Part shown: positions 1 through 5,367 of the stretch, one piece after another
Layout: every line of letters begins with the position of its first letter
Numbering within the stretch: the stretch's first letter is position 1
Assembly: GCA_905373345.1 (NCBI GenBank)
Contig: CAJPSU010000026.1
Coordinates: 1-8,069 of the forward strand
Reading direction: 5' to 3'
DNA: 8,069 bases
Source of the DNA: Candidatus Saccharimonadota bacterium
GTDB taxonomy: Bacteria > Patescibacteriota > Saccharimonadia > Saccharimonadales > Saccharimonadaceae
Notes under the pieces: generated by a model
What the model was told of the DNA's origin: nothing
Databases searched by the model: none
Seen by the model: the letters and a program-made list of their open reading frames with translations, nothing else
Position numbers and translations under genes: made by a program

Positions 1-456
1 GAAACTGATCGTCAGGACGCCGTCTTTTAGTATTGCCGATACCTCATCTTCTTTTACGGCGACAGGCAGCGCGAGCGTGCGGCTAAATTCACCCCAGTAG
101 CACTCTTGAATGTGCCAGCGCGATACGGTTGTGTCGTCTCCGCTTGATAACGTACCGCTGATCGTGAGAATACCGTCAGAGATGCTAACGTCAAGATCTT
201 GCTTATTAACGCCGGCAGTGCGCGCCTTAATGACCAGGCTCTCGTCTGTCTCGTATACGTCAACTGCGAGCTGCCCCGGGAACTCCTCTTCTTGATCGTT
301 CCAGGCTGCGTTTGCGTCGGCTGCTACTGGCGCTTGTGCAGTTGCCGCGGTTTGCGGTGCAGCAACTGGCTCCGCTAGATCCATGCTGTCATCATTCAAA
401 AATGCTGCAGCCAGCTCGTCTTCAATCAACAAATCATCATTTTTCTTGCGTGCCAT
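1..456 (-). CDS. hsp20: Hsp20 (alpha-crystallin) small heat-shock protein, 3' end cut by window
   Basis: An open frame of 152 codons runs from the ATG at 456-454 to the window edge without a stop. Residues 1-60 are an acidic, then Ala/Pro-rich segment that looks disordered. Residues 62-152 match the alpha-crystallin domain: the strand VDVYETDESLVIKA, GVNKQDLDVSISDGILTI, then GEFSRTLALP, and GVLTISF at 146-152, the conserved Hsp20 G-V-L-T-I motif. Only the last strand or tail is missing. Family role (known): an ATP-independent holdase chaperone in the cytoplasm that forms oligomers and binds unfolding proteins. The start is fixed by a GGAGGA Shine-Dalgarno 4-5 nt upstream. It is transcribed divergently from comF. 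No CIRCE-type heat-shock operator is visible in the intergenic DNA. The family call is secure; the true length is unknown. Confidence 0.9.
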   Translation of the reverse strand, partial: MARKKNDDLLIEDELAAAFLNDDSMDLAEPVAAPQTAATAQAPVAADANAAWNDQEEEFPGQLAVDVYETDESLVIKARTAGVNKQDLDVSISDGILTISGTLSSGDDTTVSRWHIQECYWGEFSRTLALPVAVKEDEVSAILKDGVLTISF

Positions 457-460
457 GATA

Positions 461-466
461 TCCTCC
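461..466 (-). promoter_or_regulatory. Shine-Dalgarno of hsp20
   Basis: GGAGGA on the minus strand ends 4 nt before the hsp20 ATG. It is one of only two convincing SD sequences among the genes here, and it decides the start. Confidence 0.8.
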
Positions 467-487
467 ACTAATTTACTCATCGGCTAT

Positions 488-533
488 TTGACAGATTGTA
501 TGGCTACATTATAGCTAACGGTTGCGGTATAAT
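488..533 (+). promoter_or_regulatory. comF: Promoter region of comF (two candidates)
   Basis: Candidate 1 is a perfect -35 TTGACA (488-493), a 16-nt spacer and TATAGC (510-515). Candidate 2 is a perfect -10 TATAAT (528-533) with no good -35, which would give a leader of about 28 nt. Both lie inside the hsp20 promoter region, so the two genes may compete for polymerase. The sequence does not decide between them. Confidence 0.45.
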
Positions 534-536
534 CAA
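508..536 (-). promoter_or_regulatory. Promoter of hsp20
   Basis: On the minus strand, TTGATT (536-531) and a perfect TATAAT (513-508) are separated by 17 nt. The predicted leader is about 45 nt and contains the SD. The -10 box physically overlaps the candidate comF promoter on the other strand. Confidence 0.6.
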
Positions 537-567
537 CTATATAGCAACGGTAAACGTAAAAATTACA

Positions 568-1242
568 ATGAAGACGTCGTTACTTGATATATTCGCTCCC
601 CACTACTGTTGTTCTTGTAGTATGATCGGTGCAATTTTATGTGATAATTGTAAAAATAACATCATAGATAATCGATATAGCGGCTGCATCGCGTGCGGAA
701 AACCAGCGGCGCGGCATGGATTGTGCCGCCGTTGTCGTACTCCATTTGCGCGGGCGTGGTGCGTTGGCGAGCGCGCCAATGTGCTTAAGGCGCTTATCAA
801 TCAATACAAATTTGAACGCGCCCGTGCAGCGAAACACGCGATAGTTGATCTGCTTGACGCTGTATTGCCGCCGCTGCCGGACGGTGTAACGATCGTGCCT
901 GTGCCGACGATACCGCCGCATATTCGCCAGCGCGGGTATGATCATATGGCACTCGTGGCGCGAGGGTTCGCGCGCCGCCGTCAGCTCTCCTACCGTGCGG
1001 CTATTCAGCGCGCTTCAAACACCATTCAGCATGGTACGACGCGCGCGACGCGCTTGCGTCAGGCGAAGCAAGCGTTTGAATGTGGTGATGTGCCGCCTGG
1101 TATATATCTGCTGGTTGACGATGTTTACGCGACGGGTGCAACTGTGCGCTACGCAGCTGATGTGTTGCTGCGCGCCGGTGCGACAGAGGTATGGATTGCG
1201 GTCGTTTCGCGCCAGCCGTTTTCTCGCACGGCAAATGTTTGA
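568..1242 (+). CDS. comF: ComF family phosphoribosyltransferase-like competence protein
   Basis: 224 residues, normal for ComF. The N-terminus opens with MKTSLLDIFAPHYCCSC and carries Cys pairs at 14/15/17, 25/28, 40/43 and 53/56, the zinc-ribbon-like part of the family. The C-terminal half is a type I phosphoribosyltransferase fold: VPVP at 110-113, RQRGYDH at 120-126, and the PRPP-binding motif LLVDDVYATGATV at about 181-193 with its paired Asp and TGAT loop. In known competence systems ComF is a cytoplasmic protein needed for uptake of transforming DNA; its catalytic substrate is not settled. The frame is open back to 496, but the Met at 568 starts the conserved N-terminus and is preferred. 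No SD precedes it. The TGA stop overlaps the promoter of the next tRNA. Other competence genes are not in the window. Confidence 0.9.
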   Translation: MKTSLLDIFAPHYCCSCSMIGAILCDNCKNNIIDNRYSGCIACGKPAARHGLCRRCRTPFARAWCVGERANVLKALINQYKFERARAAKHAIVDLLDAVLPPLPDGVTIVPVPTIPPHIRQRGYDHMALVARGFARRRQLSYRAAIQRASNTIQHGTTRATRLRQAKQAFECGDVPPGIYLLVDDVYATGATVRYAADVLLRAGATEVWIAVVSRQPFSRTANV

Positions 1243-1248
1243 TATAAT
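1240..1248 (+). promoter_or_regulatory. Extended -10 promoter of tRNA-Ser(UGA)
   Basis: TG-A-TATAAT: the TGA stop codon of comF (1240-1242) supplies the TGn extension of a perfect -10 (1243-1248). Transcription would start near 1255, 4 nt before the tRNA. No -35 is evident. Confidence 0.6.
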
Positions 1249-1258
1249 AAACTGGTAC

Positions 1259-1348
<90 letters not shown>

Positions 1349-1353
1349 ATCAA

Positions 1354-1388
1354 GAGTAACCAATGTCAAGCAGCGTTACTCGTTTTTT
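1354..1388 (+). terminator. Rho-independent terminator after tRNA-Ser(UGA)
   Basis: A 7-bp stem GAGTAAC (1354-1360) / GTTACTC (1375-1381) with a 14-nt loop is followed by G and six T (1383-1388). It ends the comF/tRNA-Ser transcription block only 5 nt before the next start codon. Confidence 0.7.
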
Positions 1389-1393
1389 ATATC

Positions 1394-2785
1394 ATGAAGC
1401 CCCATAAAAAAATGACAAAATCCCCTTGGTGGCTGCGCCTTTATACCCTACCGGCGCGGTTTGTGTACGGAGCGGCGTTCACGCTATTCTTCGTGTGCGG
1501 GCTCGGAATTATTGATCCGGATTTTGGCTGGCATTTGGCGGCGGGACAGTATTATTGGGTGCACGGTATCCCTACGCATGATATTTTTACGTTTTCGGCG
1601 CAGCATTTTCCGTGGATCAATCACGAATGGCTTAGCGATATGGTACTTGCAGCGGCGTATCATCTTGGCGGCCATGTGCTCGTAGCGCTATTCTATGCTG
1701 CGATGTGGACGCTAGCGTTTTGGCTAATAGCGCGGCGGTGCCGGTTGTCGATAATTGTGCTCGTTGGGACTATTGCGTGTTTGCCGTTTGCGGGCGTACG
1801 CGCGATTACCTGGACGGTGCTGTGCACTGCGATATTATATGAATTATTCCGAGTATCGCGACGTACGCACTGGCTTATTCCCCTTCTGATGCTCGCGTGG
1901 GCAAATTTGCACGGCGGGTTCATCATCGGGCTTGCGTACATTGCGTATCAGCTCATTGCGCGTCCATCGTGGCGATTGGCGGTGATTACAGCTGCGAGCG
2001 TACTCGCGACGACGGTGACGCCCTACGGAGCGGCGATTTACGTTGAGATTATACGTACGCTTGGCGACCGTTCTCTGCATGGGCGTATTAGCGAGTGGCG
2101 GTCGCTGGCGTTTAGCATTGAAGTTGCGATGCTAGCAGCGGTATGGGCGACGTGCCGTTATTTTTATACGCGTTCGGTATGGCGAACGGCGTTTGCTTTC
2201 CCGATGTTTTTGATCATCGGAACAGTGATGAGCGTGCGTAATGTGCCTATTCTTGTTATTTTTGCGGTTGCAGATATCGCGCGCATGATGGCGGCAGCAC
2301 CATTGCCGTGGGCGCGTATTCGTGAACGGCTGCAAGCGATTCGCCCGTTGATGATAGCGCTCGCGCTTATCGTTGTTAGCTTTGGAGGTTATTTGCTTTG
2401 GCGCGATTTCATGCTCGTGCGTGTGCCGGCGGAATCGCGATATCCGCGTGAAATTGCGCAGGCGTTGCAAACTGGCGTATGTAGTCATGGTAATTTATAC
2501 AACGATTATAATATCGGCGGCTATCTGATATGGCGCGCGCCGCGGCAAAAAGTGTATATTGACGGGCGAATGCCGAGTTGGCAATACGGCGGTGTGAAAA
2601 TAATGGATAATTACTATCGTGTCGTGCGCGACGCGTCATTCCGCCAGCGCGAATTTGCACGGTTTCATATTGTCTGCGCCGCGATTCCGGCGGATACAGC
2701 GTTTGCGAAAGAATTGCGCCAAAGCGGCTGGAAGCCGGTTATTGCCAACTCAGCCGAGTTTACGCTGCTGAAGGCTAGCGAGTAG
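1394..2785 (+). CDS. Polytopic membrane protein, uncharacterised GT-C-like family
   Basis: 463 residues. About ten hydrophobic segments lie between residues 24 and 335, followed by a soluble C-terminal domain of about 120 residues. The motif order resembles a widespread uncharacterised bacterial family: D41-P-D43..W46-H47 in the first extracytoplasmic loop, then GIPTHDIFTFSA, W74-I-N-H-E78-W-L-S81, N171-L-H-G-G-F176, an EW at 234-235, RN at 282-283, and in the tail NDYNIGGYLIW (370-380) and YIDGR (388-392). Loop-1 acidic residues next to the first TM segment are typical of GT-C glycosyltransferases, which use lipid-linked sugar donors. That role is inference only; no substrate can be named. 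No SD is seen, and a second Met at 1412 is an alternative start. It converges on the pilin gene with an 11-bp overlap. Confidence 0.75.
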   Translation: MKPHKKMTKSPWWLRLYTLPARFVYGAAFTLFFVCGLGIIDPDFGWHLAAGQYYWVHGIPTHDIFTFSAQHFPWINHEWLSDMVLAAAYHLGGHVLVALFYAAMWTLAFWLIARRCRLSIIVLVGTIACLPFAGVRAITWTVLCTAILYELFRVSRRTHWLIPLLMLAWANLHGGFIIGLAYIAYQLIARPSWRLAVITAASVLATTVTPYGAAIYVEIIRTLGDRSLHGRISEWRSLAFSIEVAMLAAVWATCRYFYTRSVWRTAFAFPMFLIIGTVMSVRNVPILVIFAVADIARMMAAAPLPWARIRERLQAIRPLMIALALIVVSFGGYLLWRDFMLVRVPAESRYPREIAQALQTGVCSHGNLYNDYNIGGYLIWRAPRQKVYIDGRMPSWQYGGVKIMDNYYRVVRDASFRQREFARFHIVCAAIPADTAFAKELRQSGWKPVIANSAEFTLLKASE

Positions 2786-3215
2786 ATGCGCCGTACGGAC
2801 CGGTAGCGCCGCCTCCGGTGCCGCCGGTCAGGTTTGTTGCGCTTGGTATGAAACTGCCGATGACGAAATTAACCGCCGCGTACGCCAAAATTGCTACGAC
2901 AATGCCGACAAGCGCGTATAAAATCGTGTTCTTGGCATCTTGCACTTTTGATGCGTCGCCGCCCGAGACGACATAGCGCAGACCGCCAATGATTAGCATG
3001 ATAACAGCGACAGCACCGATTATAAACAATAAAATACTGCTAATTTGCGCGAATACGCCAGTATCGCCAAACAAATTTGCCGGCTGGTCTGAGCCGCGCG
3101 CGGAGAGTGCGCCACCAGCAATGCCGCCTCCGATTGCCGCTGCAATTAAACTATTTGCGAGGACAATCATTCCTGCCGCGATGAGTGATCCAACGATGAT
3201 GCGAATGTATTTCAT
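2775..3215 (-). CDS. Small T4SS-type pilin (TrbC/VirB2-like)
   Basis: 146 residues. A signal-like hydrophobic N-terminus (4-28) is followed by a Gly/Ala-rich stretch and two long TM helices (about 57-83 and 97-121), joined by a short polar loop containing SGGDASKVQDAKN (84-96). The tail is Gly-rich. The pattern GLRYVVSGGDASKVQDAKN is typical of the small pilin-like proteins that recur in Patescibacteria. In VirB2/TrbC systems the mature protein forms the pilus; here no VirB4, VirB6 or signal peptidase gene is adjacent, so its machinery, if any, lies elsewhere. The start at 3215 follows AAGGAG at an unusually long distance of 13 nt. The last codons overlap the convergent membrane-protein gene. 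It has its own promoter. Confidence 0.8.
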   Translation of the reverse strand: MKYIRIIVGSLIAAGMIVLANSLIAAAIGGGIAGGALSARGSDQPANLFGDTGVFAQISSILLFIIGAVAVIMLIIGGLRYVVSGGDASKVQDAKNTILYALVGIVVAILAYAAVNFVIGSFIPSATNLTGGTGGGATGPYGASTR

Positions 3216-3228
3216 GATAGATGTATAT

Positions 3229-3234
3229 CTCCTT
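3229..3234 (-). promoter_or_regulatory. Shine-Dalgarno of the pilin gene, long spacing
   Basis: AAGGAG on the minus strand lies 13 nt before the ATG, longer than the usual 5-9 nt. No in-frame ATG, GTG or TTG lies closer, so the start at 3215 stands. Confidence 0.6.
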
Positions 3235-3263
3235 AGCGAATTTATCCCATACGCCTATCTTAT

Positions 3264-3291
3264 AGTATACACGGACTATTCCCCTAGGCAA
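3264..3291 (-). promoter_or_regulatory. Promoter of the pilin gene
   Basis: On the minus strand, TTGCCT (3291-3286) and TATACT (3269-3264) are 16 nt apart, giving a leader of about 42 nt that contains the SD. The -35 lies in an inverted repeat, and the spacer holds the motif CCTAGGGGAATAGTC that recurs near 7292. Confidence 0.6.
3274..3288 (-). repeat. CCTAGGGGA-TAGTC motif, copy 1 (pilin promoter)
   Basis: The minus strand reads CCTAGGGGAATAGTC between the -35 and -10 of the pilin. The plus-strand copy at 7292-7307 reads CCTAGGGGATGTAGTC, differing by one inserted base and one substitution. The operator role is inferred. Confidence 0.4.
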
Positions 3292-3300
3292 CAGCCTAAG
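3284..3300. repeat. Short inverted repeat at the pilin -35
   Basis: TAGGC (3285-3289) - AACA - GCCTA (3294-3298). The repeat covers the -35 hexamer of the pilin promoter, so it could be a protein-binding site. There is no T-run, so it is not a terminator. Confidence 0.4.
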
Positions 3301-3337
3301 ATTATGCTACACTAGTGAAGTATTTTGTTTTGCAAAT

Positions 3338-3430
3338 GGAGGAGTACCCAAGTGGCTGAAGGGGACGGTTTGCTAAATCGTTAGTGTGGGGAGACCTGCA
3401 GCGGGAGTTCGAATCTCCCCTCCTCCGCCA
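3338..3430 (+). tRNA. tRNA-Ser(GCU)
   Basis: The acceptor GGAGGAG (3338-3344) pairs with CTCCTCC (3420-3426), followed by discriminator G and an encoded CCA. The anticodon stem ACGGT/ATCGT has one G-U pair. The loop TTGCTAA places anticodon GCT at 3372-3374, which reads AGC/AGU. The long variable arm TGTGGG-GAGA-CCTGCA marks a serine tRNA. The T-arm is GGGAG-TTCGAAT-CTCCC. A weak -10 (TATGCT, 3303-3308) is the only upstream promoter candidate. Confidence 0.97.
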
Positions 3431-3440
3431 GGAACAAGAG

Positions 3441-3464
3441 AATGACCTAAGTTAGGTCATTTTT
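3441..3464 (+). terminator. Rho-independent terminator after tRNA-Ser(GCU)
   Basis: AATGACCTAA (3441-3450) and TTAGGTCATT (3452-3461) form a perfect inverted repeat, realistically an 8-bp stem with a small loop, running into a run of five T. It starts 10 nt after the tRNA CCA end. Confidence 0.85.
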
Positions 3465-3502
3465 AATGTGATAGCCGTGGGTATACGAATAGAACCTGCT
3501 CA

Positions 3503-3511
3503 TGGTACAAT
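3503..3511 (+). promoter_or_regulatory. Extended -10 promoter 6 nt before the 3518 start
   Basis: TG-G-TACAAT (3503-3511) ends 6 nt before the ATG. Initiation about 7 nt downstream of the -10 would put the transcript start on the start codon, giving a leaderless mRNA. No SD exists upstream. Confidence 0.5.
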
Positions 3512-3517
3512 AAAGAT

Positions 3518-4396
3518 ATGCAAGACCAAGAGCCGCAAACCCAAGATTGGCAGCAACCAGCGCAATCAACTGCGCACGGAGCGTACCAGCCAATTCAAGA
3601 TACGACACAGGCGACAAATACGATGCCGTCGCCTCAAACACTGCTGTCATCTACTGGACCTGCGGCGGTGTCCGAGGTGCCTCCAGCGCCAATTCCATCC
3701 GCCGAGCCCTCTGCAATACCAGAGGCACTGACAACAACACCCGTATCTCTACCAGAGACGCAAACAGCTTCACAGCCCACTACTCCCGAAGTATCCGCAG
3801 CTTCTCCGTCTTCTCCTGAATTTTCCGATCCTACCGCTAGGGCAGTAGCGCAGCAAGCTACCGAATCACCCGCTCAAGAATCACCAGATCAGCCCGACAC
3901 TACGGATGACATGACGGCTGACGGTCTTCCTGACGACGAGATTCTCATCCGTTGGCAGGCGCTTGAGTATATGCAGCACCAGCACGAGCCGATTTGGTAT
4001 ATCGGATTTGGCGCTACCGTACTTATACTCATTGCGGTGGCGATTTTTGTATTCAAATCGCCAACATTTGCAGTACTCGTGCCGGTAATGGCGGTCGCAT
4101 TAGCGCTATACGTTCGCCGCCCGCCCGCGACGATCGACTACACGGTGAGCCGCAAAGGGATTCATGTCAACGATCGATTATATACGTTTGATCAATTCAA
4201 GTCGTTCAGTGTTGTGAGGCAGGAAACGACGAATCATGTTGTGCTTATACCGCGTAAACGCTTTCAGCTAGGACAAAACATCTATTTCCCAACTGAAATC
4301 GGTGAAAAACTTGTCGACATGTTGGCGGCACGTTTGCCAATGAAGGAGATAAGCCCGGACATTATTGATAAACTACTCGCAAAACTCCGTTTGTAA
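3518..4396 (+). CDS. Membrane protein with disordered Pro/Thr-rich N-terminus and PH-like C-terminal domain
   Basis: 292 residues. Residues 1-140 are low complexity, rich in Pro, Thr, Ser, Gln and Ala, ending in an acidic stretch. Then come LIRWQALEY (143-151), two hydrophobic segments (about 160-179 and 183-199), a basic VRRPPATIDYT, and a soluble domain of about 90 residues. The order RKGIHVNDRLYTFDQFKSF, a hydrophobic strand (VVLIPRKRFQ), then a final helix (IGEKLVDMLAARLP) resembles the small PH-like domain next to paired TM helices in many Patescibacteria proteins. No function is known to me. The charge pattern suggests a cytoplasmic C-terminal domain. It sits alone between two tRNA units, each with its own terminator, and has no SD. 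Confidence 0.75.
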   Translation: MQDQEPQTQDWQQPAQSTAHGAYQPIQDTTQATNTMPSPQTLLSSTGPAAVSEVPPAPIPSAEPSAIPEALTTTPVSLPETQTASQPTTPEVSAASPSSPEFSDPTARAVAQQATESPAQESPDQPDTTDDMTADGLPDDEILIRWQALEYMQHQHEPIWYIGFGATVLILIAVAIFVFKSPTFAVLVPVMAVALALYVRRPPATIDYTVSRKGIHVNDRLYTFDQFKSFSVVRQETTNHVVLIPRKRFQLGQNIYFPTEIGEKLVDMLAARLPMKEISPDIIDKLLAKLRL

Positions 4397-4409
4397 TGCC
4401 GAGCTCCTC

Positions 4410-4438
4410 TTGCACACCTGCCAGTATCGTGCTATGAT
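4410..4438 (+). promoter_or_regulatory. Promoter of tRNA-Arg
   Basis: TTGCAC (4410-4415), a 17-nt spacer and TATGAT (4433-4438) preceded by TG at 4430-4431 (extended -10). Transcription would start near 4445, about 6 nt before the tRNA. Confidence 0.55.
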
Positions 4439-4450
4439 TTAAGATGGTAT

Positions 4451-4527
4451 GCACCCGTAGCTCAGCTGGATAGAGCGTTTGCTTGCGGAGCAAGAGGTCG
4501 TACGTTCGAATCGTATCGGGTGTACCA
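4451..4527 (+). tRNA. tRNA-Arg(GCG)
   Basis: 77 nt. The acceptor GCACCCG (4451-4457) pairs with CGGGTGT (4517-4523) with a G-U first pair; discriminator A and an encoded CCA follow. The D-arm GCTC-AGCTGGATA-GAGC is close to typical bacterial tRNA-Arg. The anticodon stem TTTGC/GCAAG has a G-U pair at its outer end, and the loop TTGCGGA gives anticodon GCG at 4485-4487, which reads CGC. The T-arm is GTACG-TTCGAAT-CGTAT. The G at position 34, where most bacteria have A, is unusual. Confidence 0.93.
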
Positions 4528-4591
4528 CGATTTCGTCATACAAACCCTGGACCTGAGAGTCTGTTTTCTGTGGTTTGCAGGGTAATATTAG
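4528..4591 (+). other. tRNA-Arg 3' trailer with mutually exclusive pairings
   Basis: The 64 nt between tRNA-Arg and its terminator contain CAAACC (4541-4546) pairing with GGTTTG (4572-4577), or the overlapping ACCCTG (4544-4549) pairing with CAGGGT (4578-4583). GAGTCT (4557-4562) can pair with AGACTC (4590-4595), which includes the terminator's 5' arm. It may be a simple trailer or a small structured RNA; no known family was recognised. Confidence 0.3.
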
Positions 4592-4621
4592 ACTCCCATC
4601 CGTCATGGATGGGAGTTTTTT
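4592..4621 (+). terminator. Strong rho-independent terminator after tRNA-Arg
   Basis: CTCCCATCC (4593-4601), loop GTCAT, GGATGGGAG (4607-4615), then six T (4616-4621). The 9-bp perfect G+C-rich stem is the best terminator in the window. Confidence 0.95.
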
Positions 4622-4667
4622 GAATACGCTACGTAAATTAACCTACTCCTTGCTCCGCCCTCCTATC

Positions 4668-4673
4668 TATGAT
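4668..4673 (+). promoter_or_regulatory. Candidate -10 box of the 4685 gene
   Basis: TATGAT ends 11 nt before the ATG, predicting a leader of about 5 nt. No convincing -35 and no SD are seen. Confidence 0.4.
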
Positions 4674-4684
4674 TAAATATAACC

Positions 4685-5233
4685 ATGACGAACGAAGAAC
4701 TCGCTACGCAAGTAAAAGATCTAACCGTTCAGGTTCAAGACCTCGCAAGTGCTGTTAAAACGCTTGCTGAAACAATGAATGCTAAGTTTGAACAGATTGA
4801 CAGAAGGTTTGAGCAGATCGATAAGAGATTTGAACAAATTGACAAGAGGTTTGAGCAGATTGACAGAAGGTTTGAGAAAATTGACAAGAGATTTAATCAG
4901 ATCGACCAACGCTTCGAATCAATCGACACCCAGCTCTCCGCCATCCGCAAAGACCACAAGAACCTCACGGATACTGTGAAGGACATGGAGCTGCGCATTG
5001 ATAAACGCTTTGCGAAGGTTGATGAGCGATTTAGTGGATTGGAAGCAGGACAATCAGCTATCCGTGCAGACATCGCTGGTCTTCGTCATGATTTGTTCAT
5101 TGAAGAAGGCTCGCGCGAGACGGCAGATGCGGCTCTTTTGGATGACCAAGATGAGAAGTACAAATCTCTTGATAAACGCCTTCGCTTGGTTGAGGCGAAG
5201 TTTCCGGATCTAGCACAAAGATCAGCGGTATAA
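4685..5233 (+). CDS. Coiled-coil protein with tandem FEQIDKR heptads
   Basis: 182 residues, soluble, with no signal peptide or TM segment. Residues 5-33 are already heptad-like (hydrophobic residues in TNEELATQVKDLTVQVQDL). Residues 34-82 are seven consecutive copies of the heptad [KR]FExIDx, with Phe and Ile in the core positions. A further partial pair, IDKRFAKVDERF, is at 105-116. The C-terminal 60 residues remain helical (RADIAGLRHDLF, then KYKSLDKRLRLVEAKF). This predicts a long rod-like oligomeric coiled coil. No enzymatic motif is present and I cannot name a function; similar heptad proteins are scattered through many bacteria as hypothetical proteins. It stands alone after a strong terminator and converges on the LCP gene. 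It has no SD. The near-identical DNA repeats could change copy number without breaking the frame. Confidence 0.8.
   Translation: MTNEELATQVKDLTVQVQDLASAVKTLAETMNAKFEQIDRRFEQIDKRFEQIDKRFEQIDRRFEKIDKRFNQIDQRFESIDTQLSAIRKDHKNLTDTVKDMELRIDKRFAKVDERFSGLEAGQSAIRADIAGLRHDLFIEEGSRETADAALLDDQDEKYKSLDKRLRLVEAKFPDLAQRSAV
4784..4930 (+). repeat. Seven tandem 21-bp repeats inside the coiled-coil gene
   Basis: Imperfect 21-bp units of the form AAGAGRTTTGARCARATTGAC encode seven heptads in register. The first five units are the most alike at DNA level and the last two have diverged, which fits recent internal duplication. Confidence 0.9.
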
Positions 5234-5268
5234 ATCTGCCGTAGCCTTGCTCTACGCGAATAAATTTA

Positions 5269-5359
5269 CGGCAAACACCCCCTACGCACGTCCTCCATAT
5301 CCTCTCTGAACGTCATGAGAGTTGCCTAGTTGCTGGGGAGCGACTGCGGGGGTATGCCG
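5269..5359. repeat. Imperfect inverted repeat in the convergent intergenic gap
   Basis: CGGCA (5269-5273) plus ACCCCC (5277-5282) pair with GGGGGT (5348-5353) plus TGCCG (5355-5359), with small bulges and a spacer of about 65 nt. TGCCGTA at 5237-5243 also pairs with TACGGCA at 5267-5273. No long T-run follows on either strand, so this is at best a weak terminator for the two converging genes. No gene is seen in this gap. Confidence 0.35.
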
Positions 5360-5367
5360 CCCGAGAC

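Noticed and set aside
54..263. Minus-strand frame of 69 codons
   Set aside because: It is out of frame with the Hsp20 gene, which has the alpha-crystallin motifs and runs to the window edge.
496..567. Upstream extension of comF to an ATG at 496
   Set aside because: The conserved ComF N-terminus begins at the Met at 568; the extension would cover the promoter elements and has no SD.
3216..3337. Possible riboswitch upstream of the pilin
   Set aside because: The leader of about 42 nt is too short for a known class and shows no conserved junction; the inverted repeat there lies at the -35, upstream of transcription.
4451..4527. tRNA-Arg 3' end as an integration (att) site
   Set aside because: No direct repeat of the 3' half of the tRNA and no integrase were found in the window.
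4721..4909. Minus-strand Leu/Phe-rich frame that looks like a leucine-zipper or membrane peptide
   Set aside because: It is the mirror image of the 21-bp heptad repeats of the plus-strand coiled-coil gene, so its periodicity is a by-product.
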